Source: a virus
Length of the DNA stretch: 44,032 nucleotides
Strand: one strand, 5' to 3'
IMG/VR virus record: IMGVR_UViG_3300049203_000098
Location: 1 to 44,032 of that record
Shown: positions 13,722 to 21,864 of the stretch, one piece after another
Layout of the letters: each line of letters opens with the position of its first letter
Position numbering within the stretch: position 1 is the stretch's first letter
Translations under genes and position numbers: made by a program
The notes under the pieces: generated by a model
What the model saw: the letters and a program-made list of their open reading frames with translations, nothing else
What the model was told of the DNA's origin: nothing
Database searches by the model: none

Positions 13722-16292
13722 ATGCCGAACAGTAAAATCTCTCAACTTCCTCCTTTGCCGAGCGCGCCGCAGGACACCGACGTCGTCGTGATCGAGCGGT
13801 CAGGCAGCGAGTTTCGCGAGCGGATCGACGCGATCAAGGTGGCGATCGGCGCGACCAGCGATATCAGCTTCGCCTTCTCGCCGGCGAATACCAATGAGGA
13901 CGCAAACAACGTGGCGTCGCCCGGGACGCAGATCGCCACGATCACCACGCCGGCTTCGGGCTCCTGGACCTACGCGCTGGAGACGGTGAACGGCGCCTAT
14001 GACGGCTATGGCCGCGTGGCGATCGGCAGCGGTGCCAACAACAACAAGATCTATCGCACGGGCATTCCGCTCGATCGGGAATATTCCGCGTCGCTCACCA
14101 TCGGCATCGTCGCGACGCGCGCTGATCCCTATCTGCAGGTAACGGTTCGACTGCCGCTCGCAATCAACGACGTCGACGAGGACGGCGCGAGCCCGACGCA
14201 GGATTACGACTTCATCGCCGGCGTCTACACGGGCGGCGCGAGCCTCGCCCAGCTGGGCGCGGTTTCCGGCGACGTGACCTCGCTTGGGCTGCTGGTCGAG
14301 GGCGTGCCGGTTGAGCATCTGCTCCGGAACGCGATGATGCCGGGGCAGACGGGATGGTCTTCGGGATCCGGCATCAGCTTTTCGACGCAAGCGGCTTCGG
14401 GCGGGTTCACCCCGATCGACATCACCGACGCCGGCTTTGGCGGATTTCGCCAGCAGACGACCGCGCGCAGCTTCACCGCCGGCGAGAAGGTGTTGCTGAA
14501 GGTTCGCTTTGGCTCGGTGGCGGGCGACACGACAAACAAGTGTCGCATCCGGATGACGGGCGCGTTCAGCGACACGATCGACTTTGACGGCACGCACAGC
14601 GCGCCGGCAACGCAGACGGGCGGCACGGGCGCGAGCATGACGGTCGTCAGCAAGGTCGCGATCGACAGCACGACGACCGAAGTCGTCCTGCTGTTCACCG
14701 CGACGGCGACCGGCACCCTGACGATTGCCGTGAACGCGCGCAACGCCGGTAAGGTGCGGCTCTGGGGCGCGCAGGCGATCGTCGGCACGGTCGACAAGGC
14801 CTGGCGGCAATCGAGCACCGCCGACACGGTGCCCGGATTCACGCCGACGCTTTCCGGTGCGTTGCTCAGCCTCTTGCAGGCGAGCGCGTGGACGCTGGCG
14901 CTGGAACTGAACGGCAATGGCTACAACCATGTGGTGCCGGGCAATATCCTGTCGTCTGGCGCGACGACCGGCCTTGAAAACGTCGCGCTCAAGATGGCGG
15001 GCTACACCCACGTTTCGAACGCTGATGGCAGCGAGATCGCCACCTTCTGCCGTTCGGGCTTCCTGGGCATCACGCGCATCGTGATGGCGCGCGACGGCAC
15101 CGACATGATCGTTGCTGTCAACAAGGACGAGCCGGTTACTATGAGCGCGCCGGCGGCGATCGGGGCAGTCTGCAAGATCCTCGGCAGCAACAACGGCTAC
15201 GTCCGCCGCCTCTCCGCCTGGAACAGCAAGCTCACCAATCTGGCGCAGCTCCGCGAGATTTCCAGCATCACCAATCGCAGCTTCGCGAATATCGGGCAGG
15301 CTTTCCTGCCCAGGCCGGCGTTCGAAGTCGACAAGTGGACGATGACCGAGGACGTCATCCGCATCAACAATTCGAACGGGCTCAACTTCACCCAGTCGAG
15401 CTTCACGGACGGCGCGAACCGCTATTATCAGGCGGGCCAGCTCGCTGCGAACACGATGAGCAACGGCAAGCCCAAGCCGCTCATCCCGCGATATGCCTTC
15501 CACAATGATCCGATGGGCGGCAAGCTGCAGTCGATCAACGGCGAGAAGCAGCTGTTCCTTGATCCGCAATGGATGGCGGCGCAGGCGGCGCTGGGCGTCG
15601 ATTGGGGCGGTTATGCGCCCTTCACCTATCCGGCGAGCGTGCCCGGCGCGAAGGCGAATTCGGTGCTGCGCATCAACTGCCAGCTCACCGCCAACCTGCC
15701 CGCGAGCGCCCAGGCTGTCATTCCCAATGAGCAGCAGAACAGCAGTTCGACCGCGCTCTCGACCAAATGGAAATGGGTCTCCGGCTGCTTCACCACGGGC
15801 TACGGCAAGATCGAATATGGCAAGGGCCATTGCGTCTCATTCCGCATGCGCTTCGGATCGCAGGCGGTCGACAATCTCGCCAAGGGCGGCTGGGGAGCCG
15901 GGTGGCTATATACGCACTCCGGCAATCACGAAATCGACACTTGCGAGACCAATGGTGGCCGGCCTTTCCGGAACAATCAGGCCGTCCACGCCAATAATTT
16001 CGGGTACAACAATTCGACCAATAAGGATCTTGCCGCGCGGCTCGTCGGCGAGTTCCACAACTACCAGTCCGATTGGCGCGAGGATGGCGTCTATTTCGGG
16101 GTGAGCGGTCTCGCCACCGCCTTCATGCCGATGTCTGCTTATGCGAGCTTTCAGAACACACCGCAGTTCCTGCTCGGCGATTACGCCATCGATCCAGGCA
16201 ACATCTGGGGCCAGGCGCCAGACGCGACGACCGACGCCGCCGCGCCGCTCTTCGTCGACTACGACGACATCTGTGTCGATCGCACGATCTAA
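13722..16292 (+). CDS. Tail fibre with GH16-like lectin/glycanase domain
   Basis: 856 residues. The N-terminus (KISQLPPLPSAPQDTDVVV) is of the kind that anchors fibres to phage tails. Two or three beta-sandwich regions follow (about 45-540). The C-terminal 300 residues resemble glycoside hydrolase family 16: HEIDTCETNGG with E737-I-D-T-C-E742 fits the EIDxxE catalytic signature, and GEFHNYQSDWREDGVYFGVSG is the following conserved strand set. GH16 enzymes cut beta-1,3/1,4-glucans or galactans; in a phage fibre this suggests a depolymerase for capsule or exopolysaccharide. The substrate cannot be told. No signal peptide. Confidence 0.8.
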   Translation: MPNSKISQLPPLPSAPQDTDVVVIERSGSEFRERIDAIKVAIGATSDISFAFSPANTNEDANNVASPGTQIATITTPASGSWTYALETVNGAYDGYGRVAIGSGANNNKIYRTGIPLDREYSASLTIGIVATRADPYLQVTVRLPLAINDVDEDGASPTQDYDFIAGVYTGGASLAQLGAVSGDVTSLGLLVEGVPVEHLLRNAMMPGQTGWSSGSGISFSTQAASGGFTPIDITDAGFGGFRQQTTARSFTAGEKVLLKVRFGSVAGDTTNKCRIRMTGAFSDTIDFDGTHSAPATQTGGTGASMTVVSKVAIDSTTTEVVLLFTATATGTLTIAVNARNAGKVRLWGAQAIVGTVDKAWRQSSTADTVPGFTPTLSGALLSLLQASAWTLALELNGNGYNHVVPGNILSSGATTGLENVALKMAGYTHVSNADGSEIATFCRSGFLGITRIVMARDGTDMIVAVNKDEPVTMSAPAAIGAVCKILGSNNGYVRRLSAWNSKLTNLAQLREISSITNRSFANIGQAFLPRPAFEVDKWTMTEDVIRINNSNGLNFTQSSFTDGANRYYQAGQLAANTMSNGKPKPLIPRYAFHNDPMGGKLQSINGEKQLFLDPQWMAAQAALGVDWGGYAPFTYPASVPGAKANSVLRINCQLTANLPASAQAVIPNEQQNSSSTALSTKWKWVSGCFTTGYGKIEYGKGHCVSFRMRFGSQAVDNLAKGGWGAGWLYTHSGNHEIDTCETNGGRPFRNNQAVHANNFGYNNSTNKDLAARLVGEFHNYQSDWREDGVYFGVSGLATAFMPMSAYASFQNTPQFLLGDYAIDPGNIWGQAPDATTDAAAPLFVDYDDICVDRTI

Positions 16293-16304
16293 GGGAGAAA
16301 GAAC

Positions 16305-16475
16305 ATGCCGAAGGGCGATTTCGTGCCTCAGGAATATGGCCGCTGGCACATCGAATACAGCTTCGACGACAATCTCTGGCACGGCGTCCTGGACGGCGTC
16401 TCGCAGCCGGAGATCGCGGGCGACACAGTCGAGGACGTCAAGGCGCTGATCAACGCGGCCGGAGGCCCAGAGTGA
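16305..16475 (+). CDS. Small hypothetical protein
   Basis: 56 residues with a good ribosome site (AAGGGAG, 8 bases before the ATG). It contains GRWHIEYSFDDNLWHGVLDG and an acidic helix, TVEDVKALINAAGG. It lies between the GH16-like fibre and the spanins, overlapping the spanin GTG. Possibly a fibre chaperone; no family recognised. Confidence 0.6.
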   Translation: MPKGDFVPQEYGRWHIEYSFDDNLWHGVLDGVSQPEIAGDTVEDVKALINAAGGPE

Positions 16476-16855
16476 TCTTAGGCGGGCTCGCCTCGCTCCT
16501 CGCCGGCGCCGGCGTCGCGCAGCGTTTCGCGCGCCCGCTCGCGATCGGATCGCTGGCGATCGCGGCAATCGCGCTGCTCGCCACCGGCAAATGCGCCTAC
16601 GACCGCTCGATCGTCTCCGCCCTTGACGATCGTCGCGACGCCGAGCTCGCCGGCCAGGCGCGCCGGGCCGACGACCAGGCCGCCACCGAACGCCGCGCCG
16701 AAGACAGCCGCACCGTCCAGGAAGTCCAGCAGATCGAAAAGGTCATCAAAGATGCGCCTCACGCCCCTCTTAGCGATGCTCGCCGTGATTATTATCGCTG
16801 TGTCCGGCTGCAGCAGCAGGCGCGCGCCGCTGGCGATCCTCCACCCGCCTGCTGA
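16472..16855 (+). CDS. i-spanin (Rz-like)
   Basis: 127 residues from a GTG overlapping the upstream stop. N-terminal hydrophobic segments (about 2-16 and 24-38: PLAIGSLAIAAIALLATG) anchor it in the inner membrane; the rest is a periplasmic charged helix (RRDAELAGQARRADDQAATE), as in Rz i-spanins. Together with the lipoprotein encoded in the overlapping frame it would fuse inner and outer membranes in the last step of lysis. The nested partner gene is the strongest evidence. Confidence 0.75.
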   Translation: MILGGLASLLAGAGVAQRFARPLAIGSLAIAAIALLATGKCAYDRSIVSALDDRRDAELAGQARRADDQAATERRAEDSRTVQEVQQIEKVIKDAPHAPLSDARRDYYRCVRLQQQARAAGDPPPAC

Positions 16856-17036
16856 GGATCTGCGCTGCCCGGATGAGCCGACCGCGCCCGCCGAGGATGC
16901 GGACGAGCAGACCGGGCTGGCCTTCGACGCCGCCGTCCGTTCGGCCGGCCAGAGCTGCCGTGACGCGCTCGGCCGCGTGTGCCGCTGGCATCGCGGGAAC
17001 GGCATGGACGTGACTTGCGCGGAAGCGGCTCCCTGA
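16752..17036 (+). CDS. o-spanin lipoprotein (Rz1-like), nested
   Basis: 94 residues starting inside the i-spanin gene in another frame. The N-terminus (MRLTPLLAMLAVIIIAVSGC) is a lipoprotein signal with lipobox VSGC, cleaved before the cysteine at residue 20. The mature part has CPDEPTAPAEDADEQ, a Pro-rich stretch as is common in Rz1, and cysteines that may pair. Overlapping Rz/Rz1 genes are typical of two-component spanins. Its stop overlaps the spike gene start. Confidence 0.75.
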   Translation: MRLTPLLAMLAVIIIAVSGCSSRRAPLAILHPPAEDLRCPDEPTAPAEDADEQTGLAFDAAVRSAGQSCRDALGRVCRWHRGNGMDVTCAEAAP

Positions 17037-19825
17037 TGTCCGTCTTTCCGAGCGCCACGCCAGGCGCCCCTGATCTCAGCACCACGCCCAGCTCGCGCGA
17101 ATCCCTGGACGTGCGAGTCACCGCGCTTGAGCAGCAGGCCTCAAGCGAGGCCGCGGCTCGCGCGGCGGCCGAGGAGACCATAACCGGCGCGATCGCGACC
17201 GAGGCGCAGACGCGCGTGGATGGCGATCAGGCGAACGCCGAAGCGATCGCGGCCGAGCAGGCGGCGCGCGTCGTCGCGGTGCAGGCCGTAGACGATCGGA
17301 TCGGCGACGAGATCATGGTGCGCGCCGATGCCGACGAGGCGCTGAGCGACCGGATAGGCGGCGTCGAGAGCGCAATCAGCGGATTCGACGGTCGCGCCGA
17401 CACCCTCGAAGCCGCCGTGCAGGCGGTAGACGGCCGGATTGACGGCGAGATCACGGCGCGCGCCGATGCGGATACGGCGCTAAGCGACCGGATAGGGGCC
17501 GCCGAGAGCGCGATCAGCGGCCTTGATGGTCGCGCGGACACTCTGGAGGCGGCCGATACAGCTGAGGCTGCTGCCAGGGCCGCCGGCGACGCCACGAACG
17601 CCGGCGCGATTGCCTCCGAAACCGCTGCGCGGGTGGCTGGCGACGCCGCAAATGCCGGTGCGATCGGCGTCGAGCAGGCGGCGCGCATATCCGGCGACAC
17701 CGTGCTTCACGGCCGCATCGACGGCGAGATCGCGGCCCGCACCGCAGCGATCACCGGACTTGGCGAAGACATCGCGGCTCTCGGCCAGGAGGTGGACGCC
17801 GCCGTCGCTACGGTCGACCAGGAACAGGCCCGCGCCCAGGCCGCCGAGCTACAGCTTTCCAGCCAGATCGATGCGAACGCGGCGTCCACCACGACGCAGA
17901 TGAACATTGATCGCGCGGCGCGAATCCAGGGCGACCAGGTCAATGCCGACGCGATCAGCGCCGAAGCCGCCGCCCGCGTGGCCGGCGACAGCGCGAACAC
18001 GGCCGGGATCCTTGCTGAGCAGGCCTCACGCATCACCGGCGATAACCAGCTTCACGCGCGAATCGACGGCGAGATCGCCGCGCGCGAGGATGCGATCGAC
18101 GGGATCGAGCAGGAGATCGCGGCCGTCCAGGTGACCGACACCACGCACGATGCCCGAATCTCGCAGCTCGAAGCGCACCAGGCGGACTGGCTCGATACGG
18201 TGGACTTCGGAGCGTATGTCGCGGATCTGCCGGTTGCCTCGCCGAACGATGTGGCTAGCGCGGGCGACGCGATGATCGTGATCGGCGGTGTACCCAAGCG
18301 CTTCACCGTCAATCTATTCGCGAGCCGGAAGACGGCGGACCTCAATCCCCTCGTGCAGCTGCTCGGAAATGAATGGATACCATCGTTCCAGGAAAGCACC
18401 GGGCTAGAGGGAAAGATCGCCCTTAACGCTATCATGCGGATGACTACCGGCGTCATCAATCCGAAGCTGCCGCCGTACAATTGCAAGGGCGATCTGCGCG
18501 AAACCAAGCTCGCATCGTGCAGCTCGGGGTCAAATATCATCACCTGCTCGGAGGGCATGTTCGTCCCCGGCGATGTCGGCAAACTCTGTTATCTTTCCAA
18601 CGCCGGGCCGAGCTTCAGCATCCTCGAAACAACGATCATCGGCTACATCAGCTCGACGCAGGTAACGATCGCCACCAACGCCAGCGTCTCGAAACCCGAT
18701 AACCAGATGTTTTGGGGCACCGATGACACGGCGGGCATGCAGCTGGCGCTCAACGATATCGCTGCGCCTGGCAAATGGACCTATGGAGGCTGCGTCGCGA
18801 TCCCGCCGGGCATGTATCTGGTGGGACCGCTCACCTACAAGGCGAAGACGTGCATCTTCGGTTACGGCCGCCGGCAGTCTGTTCTTTGCCGGAAGCCAAC
18901 CAGCTCCACCAATCCGATCCTGAGAAACTTCGATAATCAGGTCGATTTCCCTGTCATCCAGGGACTCGGCATCTACGGGATGCAATATGTCCAGCGCGTC
19001 GGCTTCGGCTCGCGTGGGATTGAGTTCATCTCAGTGTTGCCCGGCTCGGCACAGGACACGCTGCCGCAGGTCGACCCCTATCCTTTCTTCAAGGATCTCG
19101 CGATCTTCGGCTGCGCGTGGGACGGGCTCTACACCTATTACCGAAACTCCGGCGATCTAGTCTCAATCGACCTCTACGAGAACTGGGGCAATGGCTGGCT
19201 GAGCAACAGCTACGACATCAACGTCATGAACATGCTGGCGATCGCGAACCGATCCGCCGGCGTGAACCTCGACAGCAACGGCTCCGCCAACTGCAACATC
19301 AACAACCTGAAGGCGAGCTACAACGGTGCTGGCCCCGGTTCGGATACCCAGGAAGAGGCGTGCAACCTGCTGGTAGCGGGCTTCGGCCATAACATCACCA
19401 ATGCGCGATGCCAGGAAAGCTTCGGTTGCAACGTCGTCATAAAGGGCGGCTATAACAAGTTCGGCGACTTGAGCTGCGACGACACGGCCTGCATCAAGCC
19501 AGCGCATGGCTCGGGGCCGAGCTATTCGACGACGCTGGCGAACATCCGCGCGGACATACTCTTTCTCGGCCCTGTCTGCGTCGGCAATTTCATCAACGAC
19601 GCTGCGTGCGGTCGATCGGTCCACGGCGTGAGCTATCAGTGTCAAACCGCCTTCATGTCCGGCAATGCGAGCAGCAATCGCGGCCGCATCGTCACGCGAC
19701 CTGGTACGACCTACGGGGGTTATCTCCCCGGCTCCGGCCCCTACGCGCCCGGCCCGACCGGTACCGATAGCTCGGGCGGCTGGGGTGCGACGAACCACAT
19801 CTATCTCAACGACACGCTCATCTGA
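17036..19825 (+). CDS. Tail spike with long coiled coil and beta-helix domain
   Basis: 929 residues. Residues about 20-380 are an Ala-rich, repetitive trimeric coiled coil (units like AARAAGDATNAGAIASE, RIDGEIAARADA). After a linker, the sequence from about 555 (FWGTDDTAGMQLAL, then GGCVAIPPGMYLVGP) is the standard opening of phage pectate-lyase-like right-handed beta-helices, which bind or cleave surface polysaccharides. The start at 17036 overlaps the o-spanin stop. A 138-bp tandem duplication lies in the stalk. Catalytic residues cannot be assigned. It is probably a second receptor-binding protein beside the GH16-like fibre. Confidence 0.8.
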   Translation: MSVFPSATPGAPDLSTTPSSRESLDVRVTALEQQASSEAAARAAAEETITGAIATEAQTRVDGDQANAEAIAAEQAARVVAVQAVDDRIGDEIMVRADADEALSDRIGGVESAISGFDGRADTLEAAVQAVDGRIDGEITARADADTALSDRIGAAESAISGLDGRADTLEAADTAEAAARAAGDATNAGAIASETAARVAGDAANAGAIGVEQAARISGDTVLHGRIDGEIAARTAAITGLGEDIAALGQEVDAAVATVDQEQARAQAAELQLSSQIDANAASTTTQMNIDRAARIQGDQVNADAISAEAAARVAGDSANTAGILAEQASRITGDNQLHARIDGEIAAREDAIDGIEQEIAAVQVTDTTHDARISQLEAHQADWLDTVDFGAYVADLPVASPNDVASAGDAMIVIGGVPKRFTVNLFASRKTADLNPLVQLLGNEWIPSFQESTGLEGKIALNAIMRMTTGVINPKLPPYNCKGDLRETKLASCSSGSNIITCSEGMFVPGDVGKLCYLSNAGPSFSILETTIIGYISSTQVTIATNASVSKPDNQMFWGTDDTAGMQLALNDIAAPGKWTYGGCVAIPPGMYLVGPLTYKAKTCIFGYGRRQSVLCRKPTSSTNPILRNFDNQVDFPVIQGLGIYGMQYVQRVGFGSRGIEFISVLPGSAQDTLPQVDPYPFFKDLAIFGCAWDGLYTYYRNSGDLVSIDLYENWGNGWLSNSYDINVMNMLAIANRSAGVNLDSNGSANCNINNLKASYNGAGPGSDTQEEACNLLVAGFGHNITNARCQESFGCNVVIKGGYNKFGDLSCDDTACIKPAHGSGPSYSTTLANIRADILFLGPVCVGNFINDAACGRSVHGVSYQCQTAFMSGNASSNRGRIVTRPGTTYGGYLPGSGPYAPGPTGTDSSGGWGATNHIYLNDTLI
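17276..17551 (+). repeat. 138-bp tandem repeat in spike stalk
   Basis: Two consecutive 46-residue units (81-126 and 127-172), each beginning AVQAVD and ending GRADTLEA, with most positions identical. The duplication lengthens the coiled-coil stalk by a whole unit and keeps the frame. Confidence 0.75.
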
Positions 19826-19834
19826 GGAGCTGCA

Positions 19835-20134
19835 ATGCCGCACGCCCACCATCATCTGCCGCACCTAAACGAAGTCGGACCCAACCTCGTCGCCGCGATG
19901 CAGTCCGTTTCGGCCGGCCTGAGCGCGATCGCCGGCAACGACGCCGAAAAGTATCGGCTCATCAAGGAGCAGGTGGAGGCCGCCGCCGGTTTCACCGGCG
20001 AATATGAACTCACCGCCGATCAGCTGGAGGGCGTGAGGGCATCGTTCCGCGAAAACCGTGCGGCGATGCTGAAACGGCTGCGCGCCTTCGTCCGCACCGT
20101 CGAGCGCGACATCAAGGCCGAAAATGCAGGCTGA
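19835..20134 (+). CDS. Hypothetical protein, His-rich start
   Basis: 99 residues; GAGGAG lies 5 bases before the ATG. It begins PHAHHHLPHLNEVGPN and continues as helices (DAEKYRLIKEQVEAAAGF, RASFRENRAAMLKRLRAFV). Possibly a spike-associated or lysis-related protein; no family recognised. It overlaps the next gene by 11 bases. Confidence 0.6.
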   Translation: MPHAHHHLPHLNEVGPNLVAAMQSVSAGLSAIAGNDAEKYRLIKEQVEAAAGFTGEYELTADQLEGVRASFRENRAAMLKRLRAFVRTVERDIKAENAG

Positions 20135-20633
20135 CCGATCGAACCAAATCCAGCGACAGGTGGCTTTTGCCTTGAAGATCGCGCGGCCACTTGCTGGGGC
20201 AATGTTCGGCGCGGGCATGGCGAGCATCGCGAAGGCCGCTGCGCCGGGATCGCCGGCCTTCGGCCCGCATGCCGTGATCGCGTTTGGCGTCGAGGTGCCG
20301 GTGCTGTCGGCGCTGTTCGGGTTGATCGGCGTGGTGCTGGCGCGGCGCGTAGCCCCGGCGACGGACGCGGGCGCGAAGCTCGGACCCGGCGGCAATGCGG
20401 CGCTCACCGCGCTGCTCGCGCTCGGCGTGCTCGCGCTCATCGTGACGGGCGAGAAGCGGCCGATCGTCGCGCTCGGGTGGAGCGTCGGGCTCGGCTATTC
20501 CGGCCTCGCCTTCATCGAGATGGTGGCGCGCGGGGTGATGACCGGATCGCGCGTGGCGATCGAGACATTTTCCAAGGTGATCGTGGCGCTGGCGGAAGCG
20601 CGGCAAGGCAAGGGCGGTGGCGATGGGCGTTGA
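20124..20633 (+). CDS. Multi-pass membrane protein, holin candidate
   Basis: 169 residues. Hydrophobic segments are visible near 21-37, 50-72 (FGVEVPVLSALFGLIGVVLA), 92-108 (ALTALLALGVLALIV) and 114-135, with a charged, Gly/Lys-rich C-terminus. Size, topology and position between spike and head genes suit a holin, and the endolysin without signal peptide needs one, but no holin family signature is certain. It could instead be a structural membrane protein of unknown role. Confidence 0.6.
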   Translation: MQADRSNQIQRQVAFALKIARPLAGAMFGAGMASIAKAAAPGSPAFGPHAVIAFGVEVPVLSALFGLIGVVLARRVAPATDAGAKLGPGGNAALTALLALGVLALIVTGEKRPIVALGWSVGLGYSGLAFIEMVARGVMTGSRVAIETFSKVIVALAEARQGKGGGDGR

Positions 20634-21000
20634 TTGGGAAGTAATAGTTTCGATCGGGATCATGATCCTGGTCGCGATCGCGATCTGGCGCGGCGGCGGC
20701 AAAAACCCGGTCGGAACCGGGCAGCTGCAGCGCCAGCTCAACACAATCGGCGCGAAGGTCGGCCAGATCGAGGCCGCGCTGAAAGAGACATGCTCGAAGA
20801 ACGACCTTGCCGAGATCCGCGGCGAGCTGAGCGAGATCGAGGCGCGCACCGCATCGAGCAGGGAGGTGCTGGCGATCGAGGCGCAGATCTCAGGACTTCG
20901 CGCAGAGATCACCGCCGCGGTGAAGGCGGCCGACCGCACCGAAGCATCCGTGCAGCGGATCGAGGGATATTTTCTTCAGAGGGGGATCGACGGACGATGA
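20623..21000 (+). CDS. DUF2730-like membrane coiled-coil protein (Mu gp25 type)
   Basis: 125 residues from the ATG at 20623 (AGGG 8 bases upstream; a GTG at 20617 is the alternative). One N-terminal transmembrane segment (VIVSIGIMILVAIAIW) is followed by a long helical region (LQRQLNTIGAKVGQIEAAL). This matches the small DUF2730 proteins that start the head operon in Mu-like phages. In Mu this neighbourhood includes lysis genes, so a spanin-like or lysis-accessory role cannot be excluded. ATGA overlap with the next gene. Confidence 0.7.
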   Translation: MGVDWEVIVSIGIMILVAIAIWRGGGKNPVGTGQLQRQLNTIGAKVGQIEAALKETCSKNDLAEIRGELSEIEARTASSREVLAIEAQISGLRAEITAAVKAADRTEASVQRIEGYFLQRGIDGR

Positions 21001-21299
21001 GCTACGCGGACCATCTTGCCGAAAATAGGCGGCTCGCGGTGCTGAAGCTGCTCGTCGAGGAGTGCGGCCATTTGAACGACAGCGTGCTCGAGCTCGCGCT
21101 GCGCGAGATCGGGCACCGCAAGAACCTCGATCGCGCGGCCGTGCGCCAGCTCGTCAAGGATCTGGAAGAGCGCGGCTGCGTGACTGTCGAAATGGTGCGC
21201 GACGTCGTCATGGTCGCGCACATCACCCAGCGCGGCCGGCTCGCCGCCGCGGGCGACGTGTCGATCGGCGGCATCGCTAGCCCGCACGGCGGGATCTGA
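20997..21299 (+). CDS. Mu gp26-like protein
   Basis: 100 residues. The pattern ENRRLAVLKLLVEECGHLND, LDRAAVRQLVKDLEERGCV, VAHITQRGRLAAAG is that of the Mu gp26 (VpaChn25_0724-type) family, a predicted winged-helix protein. It always lies just ahead of the terminase genes. Its exact role is unknown; DNA binding during packaging is plausible. Confidence 0.8.
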   Translation: MSYADHLAENRRLAVLKLLVEECGHLNDSVLELALREIGHRKNLDRAAVRQLVKDLEERGCVTVEMVRDVVMVAHITQRGRLAAAGDVSIGGIASPHGGI

Positions 21300-21300
21300 G

Positions 21301-21864
21301 ATGGCGCCGCCACGCCGCCACCGGCGTTCCTCGGTCGACCGGCTCGATCCCGAGGTGCGCGAACTCATCGGCAAGCTCCGCATCGACTTCGGCTGGACGA
21401 TCGACGAGATCCTCGCGAAGCTGCGCGAACTCGGCCAGGGCGAGGTTTCGCGTTCGGCGCTCGGCCGGCACGTCAAGTCGCTCGAGGAGATCGGCGCGCA
21501 GCTCCGCCACAGCCGCGAAGTGGCGAAGGCGCTGATCGACCAGGTCGGCGACGCGCCCGAGGATCGCACCGCCGATCTCAACATCGAGCTGATGCACTCC
21601 ATGATCCTCCGCCTTGTTACCGCCACCAACGACGAGGGCGACGGCGGGCCGATCACGTTCGGCCCGGAAGACGTGATGTTCCTGACGCGCTCGCTCCAGG
21701 CGCTCGCCGGTGCCCGCAAGACGAACGCGGACATGGTACTCAAGACCCGCGAAGCAGCCACCAAAGAGGCCGCTAAGAAGGCCGGCGCGGCGGCGAAATC
21801 GGCGGGCCTTTCGAAGGAGACCGTCCAATTCATCACCAATGCCGTGCTGGGCGCGGAAGCGTGA
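21301..21864 (+). CDS. Small terminase subunit (DUF3486, Mu gp27 type)
   Basis: 187 residues. The start (PPRRHRRSSVDRLDPEVREL) and the helix-turn-helix region (WTIDEILAKLRELGQGEVSRS, SALGRHVKSLEEIG) are typical of DUF3486, the small terminase of Mu-like phages. It would recognise phage DNA at the left end for headful packaging. The C-terminal half is helical and Lys-rich. It overlaps the large terminase by GTGA. Confidence 0.87.
   Translation: MAPPRRHRRSSVDRLDPEVRELIGKLRIDFGWTIDEILAKLRELGQGEVSRSALGRHVKSLEEIGAQLRHSREVAKALIDQVGDAPEDRTADLNIELMHSMILRLVTATNDEGDGGPITFGPEDVMFLTRSLQALAGARKTNADMVLKTREAATKEAAKKAGAAAKSAGLSKETVQFITNAVLGAEA

Noticed and set aside
13800-15830. A 676-codon minus-strand frame opposite the GH16-like fibre
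   Set aside because: Same kind of GC-driven shadow; no domain signal, and the fibre frame is clearly coding.
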